From Klebsiella quasivariicola (GTDB lineage Bacteria > Pseudomonadota > Gammaproteobacteria > Enterobacterales > Enterobacteriaceae): DNA of 64,000 bases. Location of the stretch: positions 620,001 to 684,000 of the forward strand of contig NZ_CP022823.1 in the NCBI RefSeq assembly GCF_002269255.1. Reading direction: 5' to 3'. The translations under genes and the position numbers were made by a program. The notes beneath the pieces are model-generated. The model searched no databases and was not told the origin of the DNA. It was given only the letters and a program-made list of their open reading frames with translations. Of the stretch, positions 52,729-62,596 are shown piece by piece (the stretch's first letter is position 1; every line of letters begins with the position of its first letter).

Positions 52729-53094
52729 ATGAAAGAAGCAAAGCCCGCCCTCTGGCGAAAATGGGTTTGGAAACATCTGATGGCAGGAATAACAGTATTG
52801 GCATTAAGTAGCGCCGCGGTGGGAAAAGACGTATCGCCGCCTGAGGTGCGGACCCGCGATATGATGCGCTGTCAGGATTATCTGCAGCTGGATCCGCGTA
52901 CCTGGACGCCGATGGTGATCTGGCTGATGAACGATCCTTTTTCACTGGAGCCGCCGGAGTGGACTGACTTTCATGAAGCCGAGCTGGTGCTGACGCCGAT
53001 CCTCACCGAAATCTGCCGCCAGGAGCCGGATGCGTGGCTGACTTCGCTGCGTGAACGGCTCAATTCTTACCAGCAGGTGCGGTCGCTGAACTAA
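52729..53094 (+). CDS. Second HdeB-like acid-stress protein
   Basis: 121 residues from MKEAKPALWRKWVWKHL. A charged N-terminus and a membrane-type stretch (MAGITVLALSSAAVG, about 18-32) look like a long signal peptide. The mature domain follows the HdeB pattern (MRCQDYLQLDPRTWTPMVIWL, WTDFHEAELVLTPILTEICRQEP, in pieces) with Cys48 and Cys96, the same 48-residue spacing as in HdeB at 46657. No clear ribosome site precedes the ATG. It is divergent from evgA, which supports a role under EvgA control. Confidence 0.75.
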   Translation: MKEAKPALWRKWVWKHLMAGITVLALSSAAVGKDVSPPEVRTRDMMRCQDYLQLDPRTWTPMVIWLMNDPFSLEPPEWTDFHEAELVLTPILTEICRQEPDAWLTSLRERLNSYQQVRSLN

Positions 53095-53162
53095 GCGACC
53101 GCGGTAAAGTAGCAAAGAAAGTGACTAAATGTGCAGTTAACGGCCTTCTGCTGCGCGGTGAA

Positions 53163-53528
53163 TTAGCAGCGGCCCGCTTGTTTTGACAGGGCGTCACAAG
53201 TTTTGCTCGCTGATGTCGGGTTGCTGCCAGCACAAATGGCATCCGAGACGGTACTGCCGCCGCCCAGGGGGATCAGCCCGTAAAGTTTCGGCTCGGCGGC
53301 TTTCGTCACATAGCAGCGATGGCTGGTTTTGCCGATAGTGGCCACAAAGTTGGTTTTCACATCCTGCTGCTTCGCATCGGAAATTGTCACCTGCGAAGCA
53401 TCGACATTAAAAGCAAAGGCGGCCGCCTCTTTCATTTCACTTTCCGTCGCCATGGGCGGTTTAGCTACGCAACCCATTAATAAAAGTCCCAGACAGATAC
53501 TGACTGATATATCCCGTATTTTCATCAT
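53163..53528 (-). CDS. Small lipoprotein of unknown function
   Basis: 121 residues. The N-terminus ISVSICLGLLLMGC is a lipoprotein signal with lipobox LMGC, so Cys20 should be lipidated; residue +2 is valine, so outer-membrane sorting is expected. The rest is small, hydrophilic and carries four more cysteines (HRCYVT, DAICAG, KTCDAL and the C-terminal GRC), enough for two disulfides. I do not recognise the family. It lies behind the HdeB-like gene, convergent with it, which suggests but does not prove an envelope-stress role. AAGGATGAA precedes the start. Confidence 0.75.
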   Translation of the reverse strand: MMKIRDISVSICLGLLLMGCVAKPPMATESEMKEAAAFAFNVDASQVTISDAKQQDVKTNFVATIGKTSHRCYVTKAAEPKLYGLIPLGGGSTVSDAICAGSNPTSASKTCDALSKQAGRC

Positions 53529-53974
53529 TTCATCCTTTTTGTAAGTCAGCGGGTTATATATAAGAGCGGCGGGAAGAGAGTATTGATTTTGATCAGCTGG
53601 CGCAGGCTATGGTTATTTTTCGGAAATTGACCTGAGTTGTTACATTTATCGTAAGTAGTACGAATTCCAGCATTGCAGAAATGAAAGATATTTTAAGACA
53701 ACATTGCGTAGTAAGACCGAAGTCAACAGGAGTGCGGCGGTTATGGACTGCCCGAGATGCTCTGAGCAATATTTTGCAAGGCAGAATGCTATCTATTTTA
53801 GCGTAAGCAAAAATTTTCCCTGCGCTATCACGGACTTTTTATCCTCTTTATGGGATAGCGACAAAACGCTAAGCCCTGCGCAATGCTCAGCGGTTTGTGG
53901 TGCCCTTTTAAAATTCGGGAACAAAAAAGCCACTCTTTCGAGTAGCTTAATTATATGATTTTAAAGCTAAAATT
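53529..53974. other. AT-rich gap between the lipoprotein gene and tRNA-Ile
   Basis: 446 bp. The first part (53529-53700) should carry the lipoprotein promoter. From 53743 an open frame starting MDCPRCSEQYFARQ can be read to 53958, but it has no convincing ribosome site or known homologue and runs through the ileX terminator, so I do not call it a gene. The lower GC content suggests acquired or decayed DNA next to the tRNA. Confidence 0.5.
53923..53946 (-). terminator. Terminator of ileX
   Basis: On the minus strand GCTACTC-GAAA-GAGTGGC (7-bp stem, one wobble) runs into TTTTTTG. It lies 28 bp past the 3' end of the tRNA gene. Confidence 0.85.
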
Positions 53975-54050
53975 TGGTGGCCCCTGTTGGGTTTGAACCA
54001 ACGACCAAGCGATTATGAGTCGCCTGCTCTAACCACTGAGCTAAGGGGCC
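53975..54050 (-). tRNA. ileX: tRNA-Ile2, anticodon CAU (lysidine-modified)
   Basis: The 76-nt minus-strand sequence runs from GGCCCCTTAGCTCAGTGG to the encoded CCA end. A 7-bp acceptor stem (GGCCCCT / AGGGGCC), anticodon arm ACTCATAAT with CAT, and GGTTCAAACCC T-arm are all present. The match to E. coli ileX and its place next to mug identify it as the minor isoleucine tRNA that reads AUA after TilS modification, not a methionine tRNA. Confidence 0.95.
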
Positions 54051-54174
54051 GTGGCGAGGGATTATAAAGTAACTGACGGTTGCAATCCAGCGTAAAGCGC
54101 GCAGCTGCTGTTTTTATAAACAATGCATTTTCAATCCTTTATAATCATGTTTTAGCCATACAGCCGGAGAAAAT

Positions 54175-54681
54175 ATGATTAGCGATATCCTTGCGCCGGG
54201 CCTGCGCGTTGTCTTTTGCGGTATCAACCCGGGGAAGTCCTCCGCCCATACCGGCTTTCATTTTGCCCATCCTGGCAATCGCTTCTGGAAGGTCATCCAT
54301 CAGGCCGGATTCACCGATCGGCAGCTCAGGCCGGAAGAGGAGCTGCAGCTGCTGGATACGCGCTGCGGCATCACCATGCTGGTAGAGCGACCGACGGTGC
54401 AGGCCAGCGAGGTCGCCCTACAGGAGCTGCGCAGCGGCGGCCGTGAGCTGGTGAGGAAGATTGAGGAGTATCAGCCGCAGGCGCTGGCGGTGCTCGGCAA
54501 GCAGGCCTTCGAGCTGGCCTTTAACCAGCGCGGCGCGAAGTGGGGGAAACAGGCTATGACCATCGGGACGACCCAGGTGTGGGTGCTGCCCAATCCCAGC
54601 GGCTTAAACCGGGCGACGCTTGATAAGCTGGTGGCGGCCTATCGTGAACTGGACGATGCCCTGGCAACCCGCGGCCAGTAG
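54175..54681 (+). CDS. mug: Mug, G/U(T) mismatch-specific DNA glycosylase
   Basis: 168 residues. The uracil-DNA glycosylase fold of the Mug/TDG group is seen in the catalytic FCGINPGKSSAHTGFHFAHPGNRFWK (pieces: GINPG with the asparagine, HPGNRFW) and in the minor-groove loop LPNPSGLNRA. It removes uracil and ethenocytosine mispaired with guanine. It is divergent from ileX and convergent with rpoD, as in E. coli. Confidence 0.95.
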   Translation: MISDILAPGLRVVFCGINPGKSSAHTGFHFAHPGNRFWKVIHQAGFTDRQLRPEEELQLLDTRCGITMLVERPTVQASEVALQELRSGGRELVRKIEEYQPQALAVLGKQAFELAFNQRGAKWGKQAMTIGTTQVWVLPNPSGLNRATLDKLVAAYRELDDALATRGQ

Positions 54682-54725
54682 CGGAGAGAGGCGACTTTCC
54701 CCGGAGGGCCACCTGAACGCCATAA

Positions 54726-54751
54726 AAAAAGCTCCCCGCAGGGAGCTTTTT
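54726..54751. terminator. Bidirectional terminator between mug and rpoD
   Basis: AAAAAGCTCCC-CGCA-GGGAGCTTTTT: a GC stem with an A-run on one side and a T-run on the other, so it can end both convergent transcripts. Confidence 0.9.
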
Positions 54752-54780
54752 AACAGGCTGTAGACGATGTCCCGCGACGA

Positions 54781-56622
54781 TTAATCGTCGAGGAAGCTAC
54801 GCAGCACTTCAGAACGACTCGGGTGACGCAGTTTACGCAGCGCCTTCGCTTCGATCTGACGGATACGTTCGCGGGTAACGTCGAACTGTTTACCTACTTC
54901 TTCCAGCGTGTGGTCGGTGTTCATATCGATACCGAAACGCATACGCAGGACTTTCGCTTCACGAGCGGTGAGGCCGGCCAGCACGTCGTGCGTTGCCGCA
55001 CGCAGGCTCTCGGTGGTCGCAGAATCCAGCGGCAGCTCGAGGGTGGTATCCTCGATGAAATCCCCCAGATGCGAATCTTCATCGTCGCCGATCGGCGTTT
55101 CCATGGAGATAGGCTCTTTGGCGATCTTCAGCACTTTACGGATTTTGTCTTCCGGCATCAGCATACGCTCAGCCAGCTCTTCCGGCGTCGGTTCACGGCC
55201 CATCTCCTGCAGCATCTGACGGGAGATACGGTTGAGCTTGTTAATCGTCTCAATCATATGCACCGGAATACGGATGGTGCGCGCCTGATCCGCGATGGAG
55301 CGGGTGATGGCCTGACGGATCCACCAGGTGGCGTAGGTTGAGAACTTGTAGCCGCGACGGTATTCGAACTTATCGACCGCTTTCATCAGACCGATGTTGC
55401 CTTCCTGAATCAGGTCGAGGAACTGCAGACCGCGGTTGGTGTATTTCTTGGCGATCGAGATAACCAGACGCAGGTTCGCTTCCACCATCTCTTTTTTCGC
55501 ACGGCGGGCTTTCGCTTCACCGATGGACATGCGACGGTTGATATCCTTCACCTGCTCGATGGTCAGGCCGGTCTCTTCTTCGATCTGCTGCAGCTTCTGC
55601 AGACCGCGCTGCACGTCTTCTTTCACTTCCAGCAGCTTCTCAGACCACGGCTTGTTCATTGCCACCGCGGCGTTGAACCAGGTTTCGCTGGTTTCATTGC
55701 CGGTGAACAGCGTGATGAAGTTTTTCTTCGGCATTTTGCACTGCTCAACGCACAGCTTCATGATGATACGTTCCTGAGTACGAACGCGATCCATCATGCT
55801 GCGCATGCTGTTGACCAGATAATCGAACTGCTTCGGCACCAGGCGGAACTGCTTGAAGACTTCAGACAGCTTCAGGATCTCTTCCTGGGCGTCGGCATGG
55901 CTACGACCTTTGGCTTTGATGGTGTCACGCGTCAGCTCGTACTGGGTACGCAGCTCGGCGAACTTCTCACGGGCCAGCTCAGGATCGATGCTGTTGTCGT
56001 CATCGCTGTTGTCGTCGGCGTCTTCATCTTCGTCTTCGTCTTCGTCGTCATCCATCTCTTCCTGAGACAGTTCGGAGCCAACGTGGGTGGCGGTCGGCGC
56101 CATATCTTCTTCGGCGTTCGGATCGACGAAACCGGTGATCAGATCGGACAGACGGGCTTCTTCCGCTTCGACACGGTCGTACTGCTCAAGCAGGTAGGTG
56201 ATCGCTTCCGGATATTCGGCAACGGAACACTGCACCTGGTTGATGCCGTCTTCGATACGTTTGGCGATGTCGATTTCGCCTTCACGGGTCAGCAGCTCTA
56301 CGGTACCCATTTCGCGCATGTACATGCGCACCGGGTCGGTTGTCCGCCCGATTTCGGATTCCACGCTGGAGAGCACCTGCGCGGCGGCTTCGGCAGCATC
56401 TTCATCCGCGGTGTTTTCGGCCAGCATCAGATCATCGGCATCCGGTGCTTCTTCCATCACCTGAATGCCCATGTCGTTGATCATTTGGATGATGTCTTCG
56501 ATCTGATCGGAATCGACGATATCTTCCGGCAGATGGTCATTGACCTCGGCATAGGTCAGATAGCCTTGCTCCTTACCACGTTGGACAAGAAGCTTCAGCT
56601 GTGACTGCGGGTTTTGCTCCAT
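54781..56622 (-). CDS. rpoD: RpoD, housekeeping sigma factor σ70
   Basis: 613 residues from MEQNPQSQLKLLVQRGKEQGY, the universal enterobacterial start; in-frame sequence upstream to 56679 is not part of the protein. Region 1.1 (1-80), region 1.2 (RTTDPVRMYMREMGTVELLTREGE), the acidic non-conserved region (EEMDDDEDEDEDEDADDNSDDD), region 2 (FLDLIQEGNIGLMKAVDKFEYRRGYKFSTYATWWIRQAI in part), region 3, and region 4 with VTRERIRQIEAKALRKL. It directs RNA polymerase to most promoters. Last gene of rpsU-dnaG-rpoD. Confidence 0.98.
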   Translation of the reverse strand: MEQNPQSQLKLLVQRGKEQGYLTYAEVNDHLPEDIVDSDQIEDIIQMINDMGIQVMEEAPDADDLMLAENTADEDAAEAAAQVLSSVESEIGRTTDPVRMYMREMGTVELLTREGEIDIAKRIEDGINQVQCSVAEYPEAITYLLEQYDRVEAEEARLSDLITGFVDPNAEEDMAPTATHVGSELSQEEMDDDEDEDEDEDADDNSDDDNSIDPELAREKFAELRTQYELTRDTIKAKGRSHADAQEEILKLSEVFKQFRLVPKQFDYLVNSMRSMMDRVRTQERIIMKLCVEQCKMPKKNFITLFTGNETSETWFNAAVAMNKPWSEKLLEVKEDVQRGLQKLQQIEEETGLTIEQVKDINRRMSIGEAKARRAKKEMVEANLRLVISIAKKYTNRGLQFLDLIQEGNIGLMKAVDKFEYRRGYKFSTYATWWIRQAITRSIADQARTIRIPVHMIETINKLNRISRQMLQEMGREPTPEELAERMLMPEDKIRKVLKIAKEPISMETPIGDDEDSHLGDFIEDTTLELPLDSATTESLRAATHDVLAGLTAREAKVLRMRFGIDMNTDHTLEEVGKQFDVTRERIRQIEAKALRKLRHPSRSEVLRSFLDD

Positions 56623-56841
56623 AAGACGGTATCCACACTTAATTCGTTTGATTGGTGTCGGCAGGCGGGCTGTCGACATTTAAAGCGAGGGCGTACTTAT
56701 ATTATTGCCGCTGCGCCTCTGTGCGGCTGTCGGGGGCTTCCCGATCGATACTCGGCACTTAAGCCGTTAAATACGGTGTCCTTCACGTTACCCTGCGTTC
56801 TGGTGCTGCATCGATGCAACGTGAATGACTGAGTCTGTCAT

Positions 56842-58587
56842 TTATTTCTTCGCCAGCTCCTGGCTGATGGTCCAGAGTTCCCGGCGTTCTTCACTGCTTA
56901 AACCGTGTGTGCGATCGCGAGCTATCAACTCTTCCTGTCGCAGTTCCAGCAGTGAATCAAACATATGGTTGAGCGAGTCGGTGAAGGTTTGTTCAGCGAT
57001 ATCTTTATCTGCTATATCGTCCCACATCGACAGTTTTTCAAGGGTGGCGGCCTCTTTTGTGCCGCGATATTGCTCTAAAAGTTGCCCGGTTGTCAGACCA
57101 GGCTGCGCCAGACAGCTTTTCACCAGTTCGCTGAACAGGCCAAGCCCCGGCATTTTGCGCGAGTCCAGTCCTTCCAGCGGCGGGACTAACGGCGCCAGAT
57201 CCGGGTTTTGCACCAGCAGTCCTATCAGTATACGCATGGTCGTGCGTTTTAGCTGTGGTGCGGGACGCGGCGTGCCATTTTCCGCCTGTTTTGGCATTAA
57301 ACGTTCAAGCTGCGCGTCATCTAAAATGCCCAGTTTGTTGCCCAGTTCCTGGCGCAAATAGATGCGCAGGGTTTCGCCCGGGACCTGGGTTATCAGCGGC
57401 AGCGCCAGCGTGCTCAGCTGCGCGCGCCCGTCCGGAGTACTCAGATCGACCTGCGGCAGCAGGCTGTTAAACAAGAACGTGGAGAGCGGCTGAGCCTGCT
57501 CCATCCGCGCCTCGAACGCCGCTTTGCCCTCTTTACGCACCAGCGTATCCGGGTCTTCGCCGTCAGGCAGAAACATAAAGCGTAGCTGGCGACCATCGGT
57601 CATGTACGGCAGCGCTGTCTCCAGCGCGCGCCAGGCAGCATCGCGGCCGGCCCGGTCGCCGTCGTAGCAGCAGATGACGTTATTGGTCACCCGAAACAGC
57701 AGCTGGATATGGTCGGCCGTGGTTGAAGTGCCCAACGACGCTACGGCATAGTTGATGTCGTATTGCGCCAGCGCCACGACGTCCATATACCCTTCGACAA
57801 CCAGTAAACGCGGTGGTTCGGGGTTGTCCTGCTGCGCTTCATACAGGCCATACAGCTGGCGGCCTTTATGGAATATGTCGGTTTCCGGGGAGTTCAGATA
57901 CTTCGGCAGGGCATCGCCCAGCACTCGTCCGCCAAACCCAATTACCCGGCCTCGCTTATCGCGGATGGGAAACATCACCCGTTCGCGGAAGCGGTCGTAA
58001 CTGCGCCCCTGATCGTTGGTGACCAGCATGCCGGCATCAATAAGCGACTGGCGGTTTTCCTGATTGCCGCCAAAACGTTTTAAAACGTTATCCCAACCCG
58101 GGGGAGCATAGCCGATGGCAAAGCGCGTAATCACCTCGCTGCTTAATCCCCGTTTTGCCAGGTACTGGCGCGCAGGGTCGGCGGCGGGTTGCATCAGAGA
58201 CTGTTGATAAAACGTATTCAGACCATCCAGTAACTGGTAGAGGTTCTGCCGTTGATGGCGCTCTATCTGGCTGGGTCCGTTGCCTGCTTCATAAGGCACT
58301 TCGAGGTTGTGCATGGCGGCCAGTTCTTCGACCGTTTCCACGAACTCGAGCTTGTCGTAGTTCATCAGGAAGTCGATAGCATTGCCGTGCGCCCCGCAGC
58401 CGAAGCAGTGGTAAAACTGTTTTTCACCGTTGACGGTGAAAGAGGGGGTTTTTTCGTTATGGAACGGACAGCACGCGTGAAAATTTTTGCCCTGCTTTTT
58501 CAGCTTTACCCGCGCATCGATCAGATCGACGATGTCGGTTCTGGCAAGCAGATCGCTAATAAATACACGTGGAATTCGTCCAGCCAT
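56842..58587 (-). CDS. dnaG: DnaG, DNA primase
   Basis: 581 residues. N-terminal zinc domain with ligands Cys40, His43, Cys61 and Cys64 (CPFHNEKTPSF and YHCFGCGAHGN). The TOPRIM catalytic core has VVEGYMDVVALAQ and CCYDGDRAGRDAAWRA. The C-terminal DnaB-binding domain ends RRELWTISQELAKK. It makes RNA primers at the replication fork. Between it and rpoD lie 219 bp; in E. coli this junction is cut by RNase E and an internal heat-shock promoter for rpoD lies within dnaG. Confidence 0.97.
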   Translation of the reverse strand: MAGRIPRVFISDLLARTDIVDLIDARVKLKKQGKNFHACCPFHNEKTPSFTVNGEKQFYHCFGCGAHGNAIDFLMNYDKLEFVETVEELAAMHNLEVPYEAGNGPSQIERHQRQNLYQLLDGLNTFYQQSLMQPAADPARQYLAKRGLSSEVITRFAIGYAPPGWDNVLKRFGGNQENRQSLIDAGMLVTNDQGRSYDRFRERVMFPIRDKRGRVIGFGGRVLGDALPKYLNSPETDIFHKGRQLYGLYEAQQDNPEPPRLLVVEGYMDVVALAQYDINYAVASLGTSTTADHIQLLFRVTNNVICCYDGDRAGRDAAWRALETALPYMTDGRQLRFMFLPDGEDPDTLVRKEGKAAFEARMEQAQPLSTFLFNSLLPQVDLSTPDGRAQLSTLALPLITQVPGETLRIYLRQELGNKLGILDDAQLERLMPKQAENGTPRPAPQLKRTTMRILIGLLVQNPDLAPLVPPLEGLDSRKMPGLGLFSELVKSCLAQPGLTTGQLLEQYRGTKEAATLEKLSMWDDIADKDIAEQTFTDSLNHMFDSLLELRQEELIARDRTHGLSSEERRELWTISQELAKK

Positions 58588-58624
58588 AAGCCCCGTTATT
58601 TCTGATGACTATAAACGAAAATAA

Positions 58625-58694
58625 GCCGCGCATTCCTTTCGGAAGCACGGCCTTACAACTACAACTCGGTCTGAATTGAGAGCGTCGCTCTCAA
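58625..58694 (-). terminator. rpsU-dnaG hairpins, attenuator (T1)
   Basis: Two stem-loops separate rpsU and dnaG. TTGAGAGC-GTC-GCTCTCAA (58676-58694) lies 4 bp behind the rpsU stop, and GCCGTGCTTCC...GGAATGCGCGGC (58625-58651) runs into TTATTTTCG on the minus strand. The second matches the known partial terminator T1, which makes rpsU mRNA more abundant than dnaG mRNA. Confidence 0.8.
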
Positions 58695-58698
58695 CAGA

Positions 58699-60165
<1,467 letters not shown>

Positions 60166-60177
60166 CGCGTCCTGAAA

Positions 60178-60200
60178 CAGGCCGACGCTACGTCGGCCTG
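60178..60200. terminator. Hairpin between convergent tsaD and permease gene
   Basis: A perfect 10-bp stem CAGGCCGACG / CGTCGGCCTG with a 3-nt loop lies 12 bp past the tsaD stop and 9 bp before the permease stop. Only CCTTCC follows, not a U-run. Confidence 0.6.
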
Positions 60201-60209
60201 CCTTCCTGA

Positions 60210-61817
60210 CTACTCCATACTTTTACACAGCGAGCAGATGGCTCCCTGATGCTTGTGCGAGTGCATCACATCCGGGCGCTCGTACTCTTCCTCACAGCTA
60301 ACGCATTGATACACGGTGGTAGAGGCGTTCCCCGCCGCGTCATAGCGCGGTTCGGCGATGCCGTCATCCACTTGCTTAATATAGTAGCGTCCGCGGGTGA
60401 GGATCCCCATCAGCGGGGTCATGACAAAGGCGACGACCAGCGCAATCAGCGGCGAGAACGGCGCCAGCGTCGTTCCCAGCAGGCCGAAGAAGGCGCAGAT
60501 CGACAGCCCGGCGGCAAGGCCAAAGGAGACCACGCCCACCGGGTTAACGTTGTAGATCATGCCGCGACGATACTCCGGCTGCGCCGGCGCCAGCTTGAGC
60601 AGGCCTTTATTAAAGGTGATGTCGGTCGCCACCACCACGACCCAGGCGATAGCGAAGTTGGAGTAAAAACCGAGGATCCACGACAGAGCGCTGAACATAT
60701 CGCCTTCCATCAGCGCCAGAGCAATCGCCAGGTTGACCACCACAAAAATAATCCGTCCCGGATAGCGTTTGGTGGTGCGGGTCCAGGCGCTGGTCCACGC
60801 CAGCGAGCCGGAGTAGGCATTGGTGACGTTAATTTTGATCTGCGAGATCACCACCAGCACCACCGCCAGCGTCAGAGCCAGCCAGCCGGGCACCAGGTTA
60901 TCGAAGACGCTGACGAACTGCTGCACCGGTTCGGTATTGTGCACCGCCGGGAAACGGGTCAACAGATAGAAGCCGAGGAAGGCGCCGATGATCTGTTTGA
61001 TCGCGCCTAACACCACCCAGCCCGGGCCGGCGGAAAAGACCGCCAGCCACCAGCTTTTACGGTTCTCTGCAGTCTTAGGCGGCATAAAGCGCAGGTAATC
61101 AATTTGCTCGCCAATCTGCATGATCAGCGACAGGCATACCCCGGCGCCGAGCATGATGGCGGTGATATCCACCGTCGACGCGTTGTTTTTACCGGCGAAA
61201 TGCAGGAAGCCGTCCACCAGCTGCGGATCTTTGACAATCAGCCACGCCACCGGCACCACCATCAGCACCAGCCACAGTGGCGTGGTCCACACCTGCAGGC
61301 GGGTCAGGGCTTTCATGCCATAGACCACCAGCGGGAGCACCATCAGGGTGGCGATCAGATATCCCATCCACAGCGGGATCCCGAGGCCCACCAGCAGCCC
61401 CTGGGCCATGATCGAGCCTTCGAGGGCGAAGAAGATAAAGGTGAAGCCGGCAAAAATAATGCTGGTGATCACCGAGCCGAAATAGCCGAAGCCGGCGCTG
61501 CGGGTGATCAGGTCAAGGTCAATGTTGTAGCGCGCGGCGGTGATCGCCAGCGGAATACCGGTGAGGAAGATCACCAGCGCCGCCACCAGGATCGAATAGA
61601 TGGCGTTGCTGGTGCCCCACGCCATACCGATGCTGGCGCCGATGGAAAAGTCGGCCAGATAGGCGATGCCGCCCAGCGCGGTGACCGCGACGACGCCCGG
61701 TCCCCAGCGGCGAAAGCTCAGCGGGGCGTAACGTAAGGTGTAATCTTCTAAGGTTTCCCGGGAGCCGGAAGTCCGCGTCGTCGCGGGTAATTCAGGGTTG
61801 AGATCCAGTGATGACAT
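60210..61817 (-). CDS. NCS1-family permease with C-terminal zinc-ribbon-like tail
   Basis: 535 residues from ATG 61817, chosen because AAGGA lies 6 bases before it (an ATG six bases upstream is too close). About 12 membrane segments with the NCS1 (cytosine/purine/allantoin permease) pattern: LRYAPLSFRRWGPGVVAVTALGG, SIGMAWGTSN, and QIKINVTNAYSGSLAW. The last about 35 residues leave the membrane and hold CVSC (505-508), an His-rich MHSHKH, and CSLC (528-531), a possible metal site. The substrate is unknown. It lies 153 bp behind ureG on the same strand, so a nitrogen source linked to urea is likely. Confidence 0.85.
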   Translation of the reverse strand: MSSLDLNPELPATTRTSGSRETLEDYTLRYAPLSFRRWGPGVVAVTALGGIAYLADFSIGASIGMAWGTSNAIYSILVAALVIFLTGIPLAITAARYNIDLDLITRSAGFGYFGSVITSIIFAGFTFIFFALEGSIMAQGLLVGLGIPLWMGYLIATLMVLPLVVYGMKALTRLQVWTTPLWLVLMVVPVAWLIVKDPQLVDGFLHFAGKNNASTVDITAIMLGAGVCLSLIMQIGEQIDYLRFMPPKTAENRKSWWLAVFSAGPGWVVLGAIKQIIGAFLGFYLLTRFPAVHNTEPVQQFVSVFDNLVPGWLALTLAVVLVVISQIKINVTNAYSGSLAWTSAWTRTTKRYPGRIIFVVVNLAIALALMEGDMFSALSWILGFYSNFAIAWVVVVATDITFNKGLLKLAPAQPEYRRGMIYNVNPVGVVSFGLAAGLSICAFFGLLGTTLAPFSPLIALVVAFVMTPLMGILTRGRYYIKQVDDGIAEPRYDAAGNASTTVYQCVSCEEEYERPDVMHSHKHQGAICSLCKSME

Positions 61818-61970
61818 AGTCATTCCTTAATGGTTAGGCATGACTTGAATTAGCAAACCTTATGCCATATTGCAGGGCAGGCGTGGCGCGGAGGTGGGGG
61901 CAGGGTGATATAGAGAGAGAGCAGAGGCTGCACCATCCGGACGCGCCTGCGCCCGGCTGGTGCAACAGGC

Positions 61971-62588
61971 CTATTTGCCGAGCATGCCTTTGTCTTCGAG
62001 GAAGGCGATAATGGTGCTCAGGCCGTCGCCCTGCTTCAGGTTGGTGAAGGTCCATGGGCGATCGCCGCGCATACGCTGGGTATCGCTCGCCATCACCTCC
62101 AGCGACGCGCCCACATAGGGGGCAAGGTCGGTTTTATTGATCACCAGAAAATCGGATTTGGTGATCCCCGGCCCGCCTTTGCGCGGGATCTTCTCCCCTT
62201 CGGCCACGTCAATGACGTAGATGGTCAGATCCGCCAGCTCCGGGCTGAAGGTGGCGCTCAGGTTGTCGCCGCCGCTTTCCACGAAGATAAGGTCGAGGTT
62301 ACCGAATTTTTCACTCAGCGCTTCTACGGCGGCGAGGTTCATCGAGGCATCTTCGCGGATCGCCGTATGCGGGCAGCCGCCGGTTTCCACACCGACAATG
62401 CGTTCAGGCGCCAGCGCGCCCGCTTCGGTAAGGATGCGCTGATCTTCTTTGGTGTAGATGTCGTTAGTGACCACCGCCAGCTGCCAGGTATCACGCATCG
62501 CTTTGCACAGCGCTTCCAGCAAAGCGGTTTTACCGGAGCCGACCGGGCCGCCGACGCCGACGCGCAGCGGGTGTTTATAAGAGTTCAT
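61971..62588 (-). CDS. ureG: UreG, urease accessory GTPase
   Basis: 205 residues of the SIMIBI GTPase group. P-loop GVGGPVGSGKTALLEAL, the metal-binding CPH motif (VETGGCPHTAIREDASMN), switch region VESGGDNLSATFSPEL and the guanine motif NKTDLAP. UreG hydrolyses GTP to drive nickel into the urease active site with UreD, UreF and UreE. It starts 8 bp after ureF and is the last accessory gene of the ureDABCEFG operon. Confidence 0.97.
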   Translation of the reverse strand: MNSYKHPLRVGVGGPVGSGKTALLEALCKAMRDTWQLAVVTNDIYTKEDQRILTEAGALAPERIVGVETGGCPHTAIREDASMNLAAVEALSEKFGNLDLIFVESGGDNLSATFSPELADLTIYVIDVAEGEKIPRKGGPGITKSDFLVINKTDLAPYVGASLEVMASDTQRMRGDRPWTFTNLKQGDGLSTIIAFLEDKGMLGK

Positions 62589-62596
62589 GGCTTCTC

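Noticed and set aside
53704..53958. Possible small protein with MDCPRC start
   Set aside because: No ribosome site, no recognised family, atypical composition, and it runs through the ileX terminator.
53975..54050. tRNA-Met because of anticodon CAU
   Set aside because: Sequence and location next to mug match ileX, whose CAU is modified to read AUA; the acceptor stem and identity bases differ from Met tRNAs.
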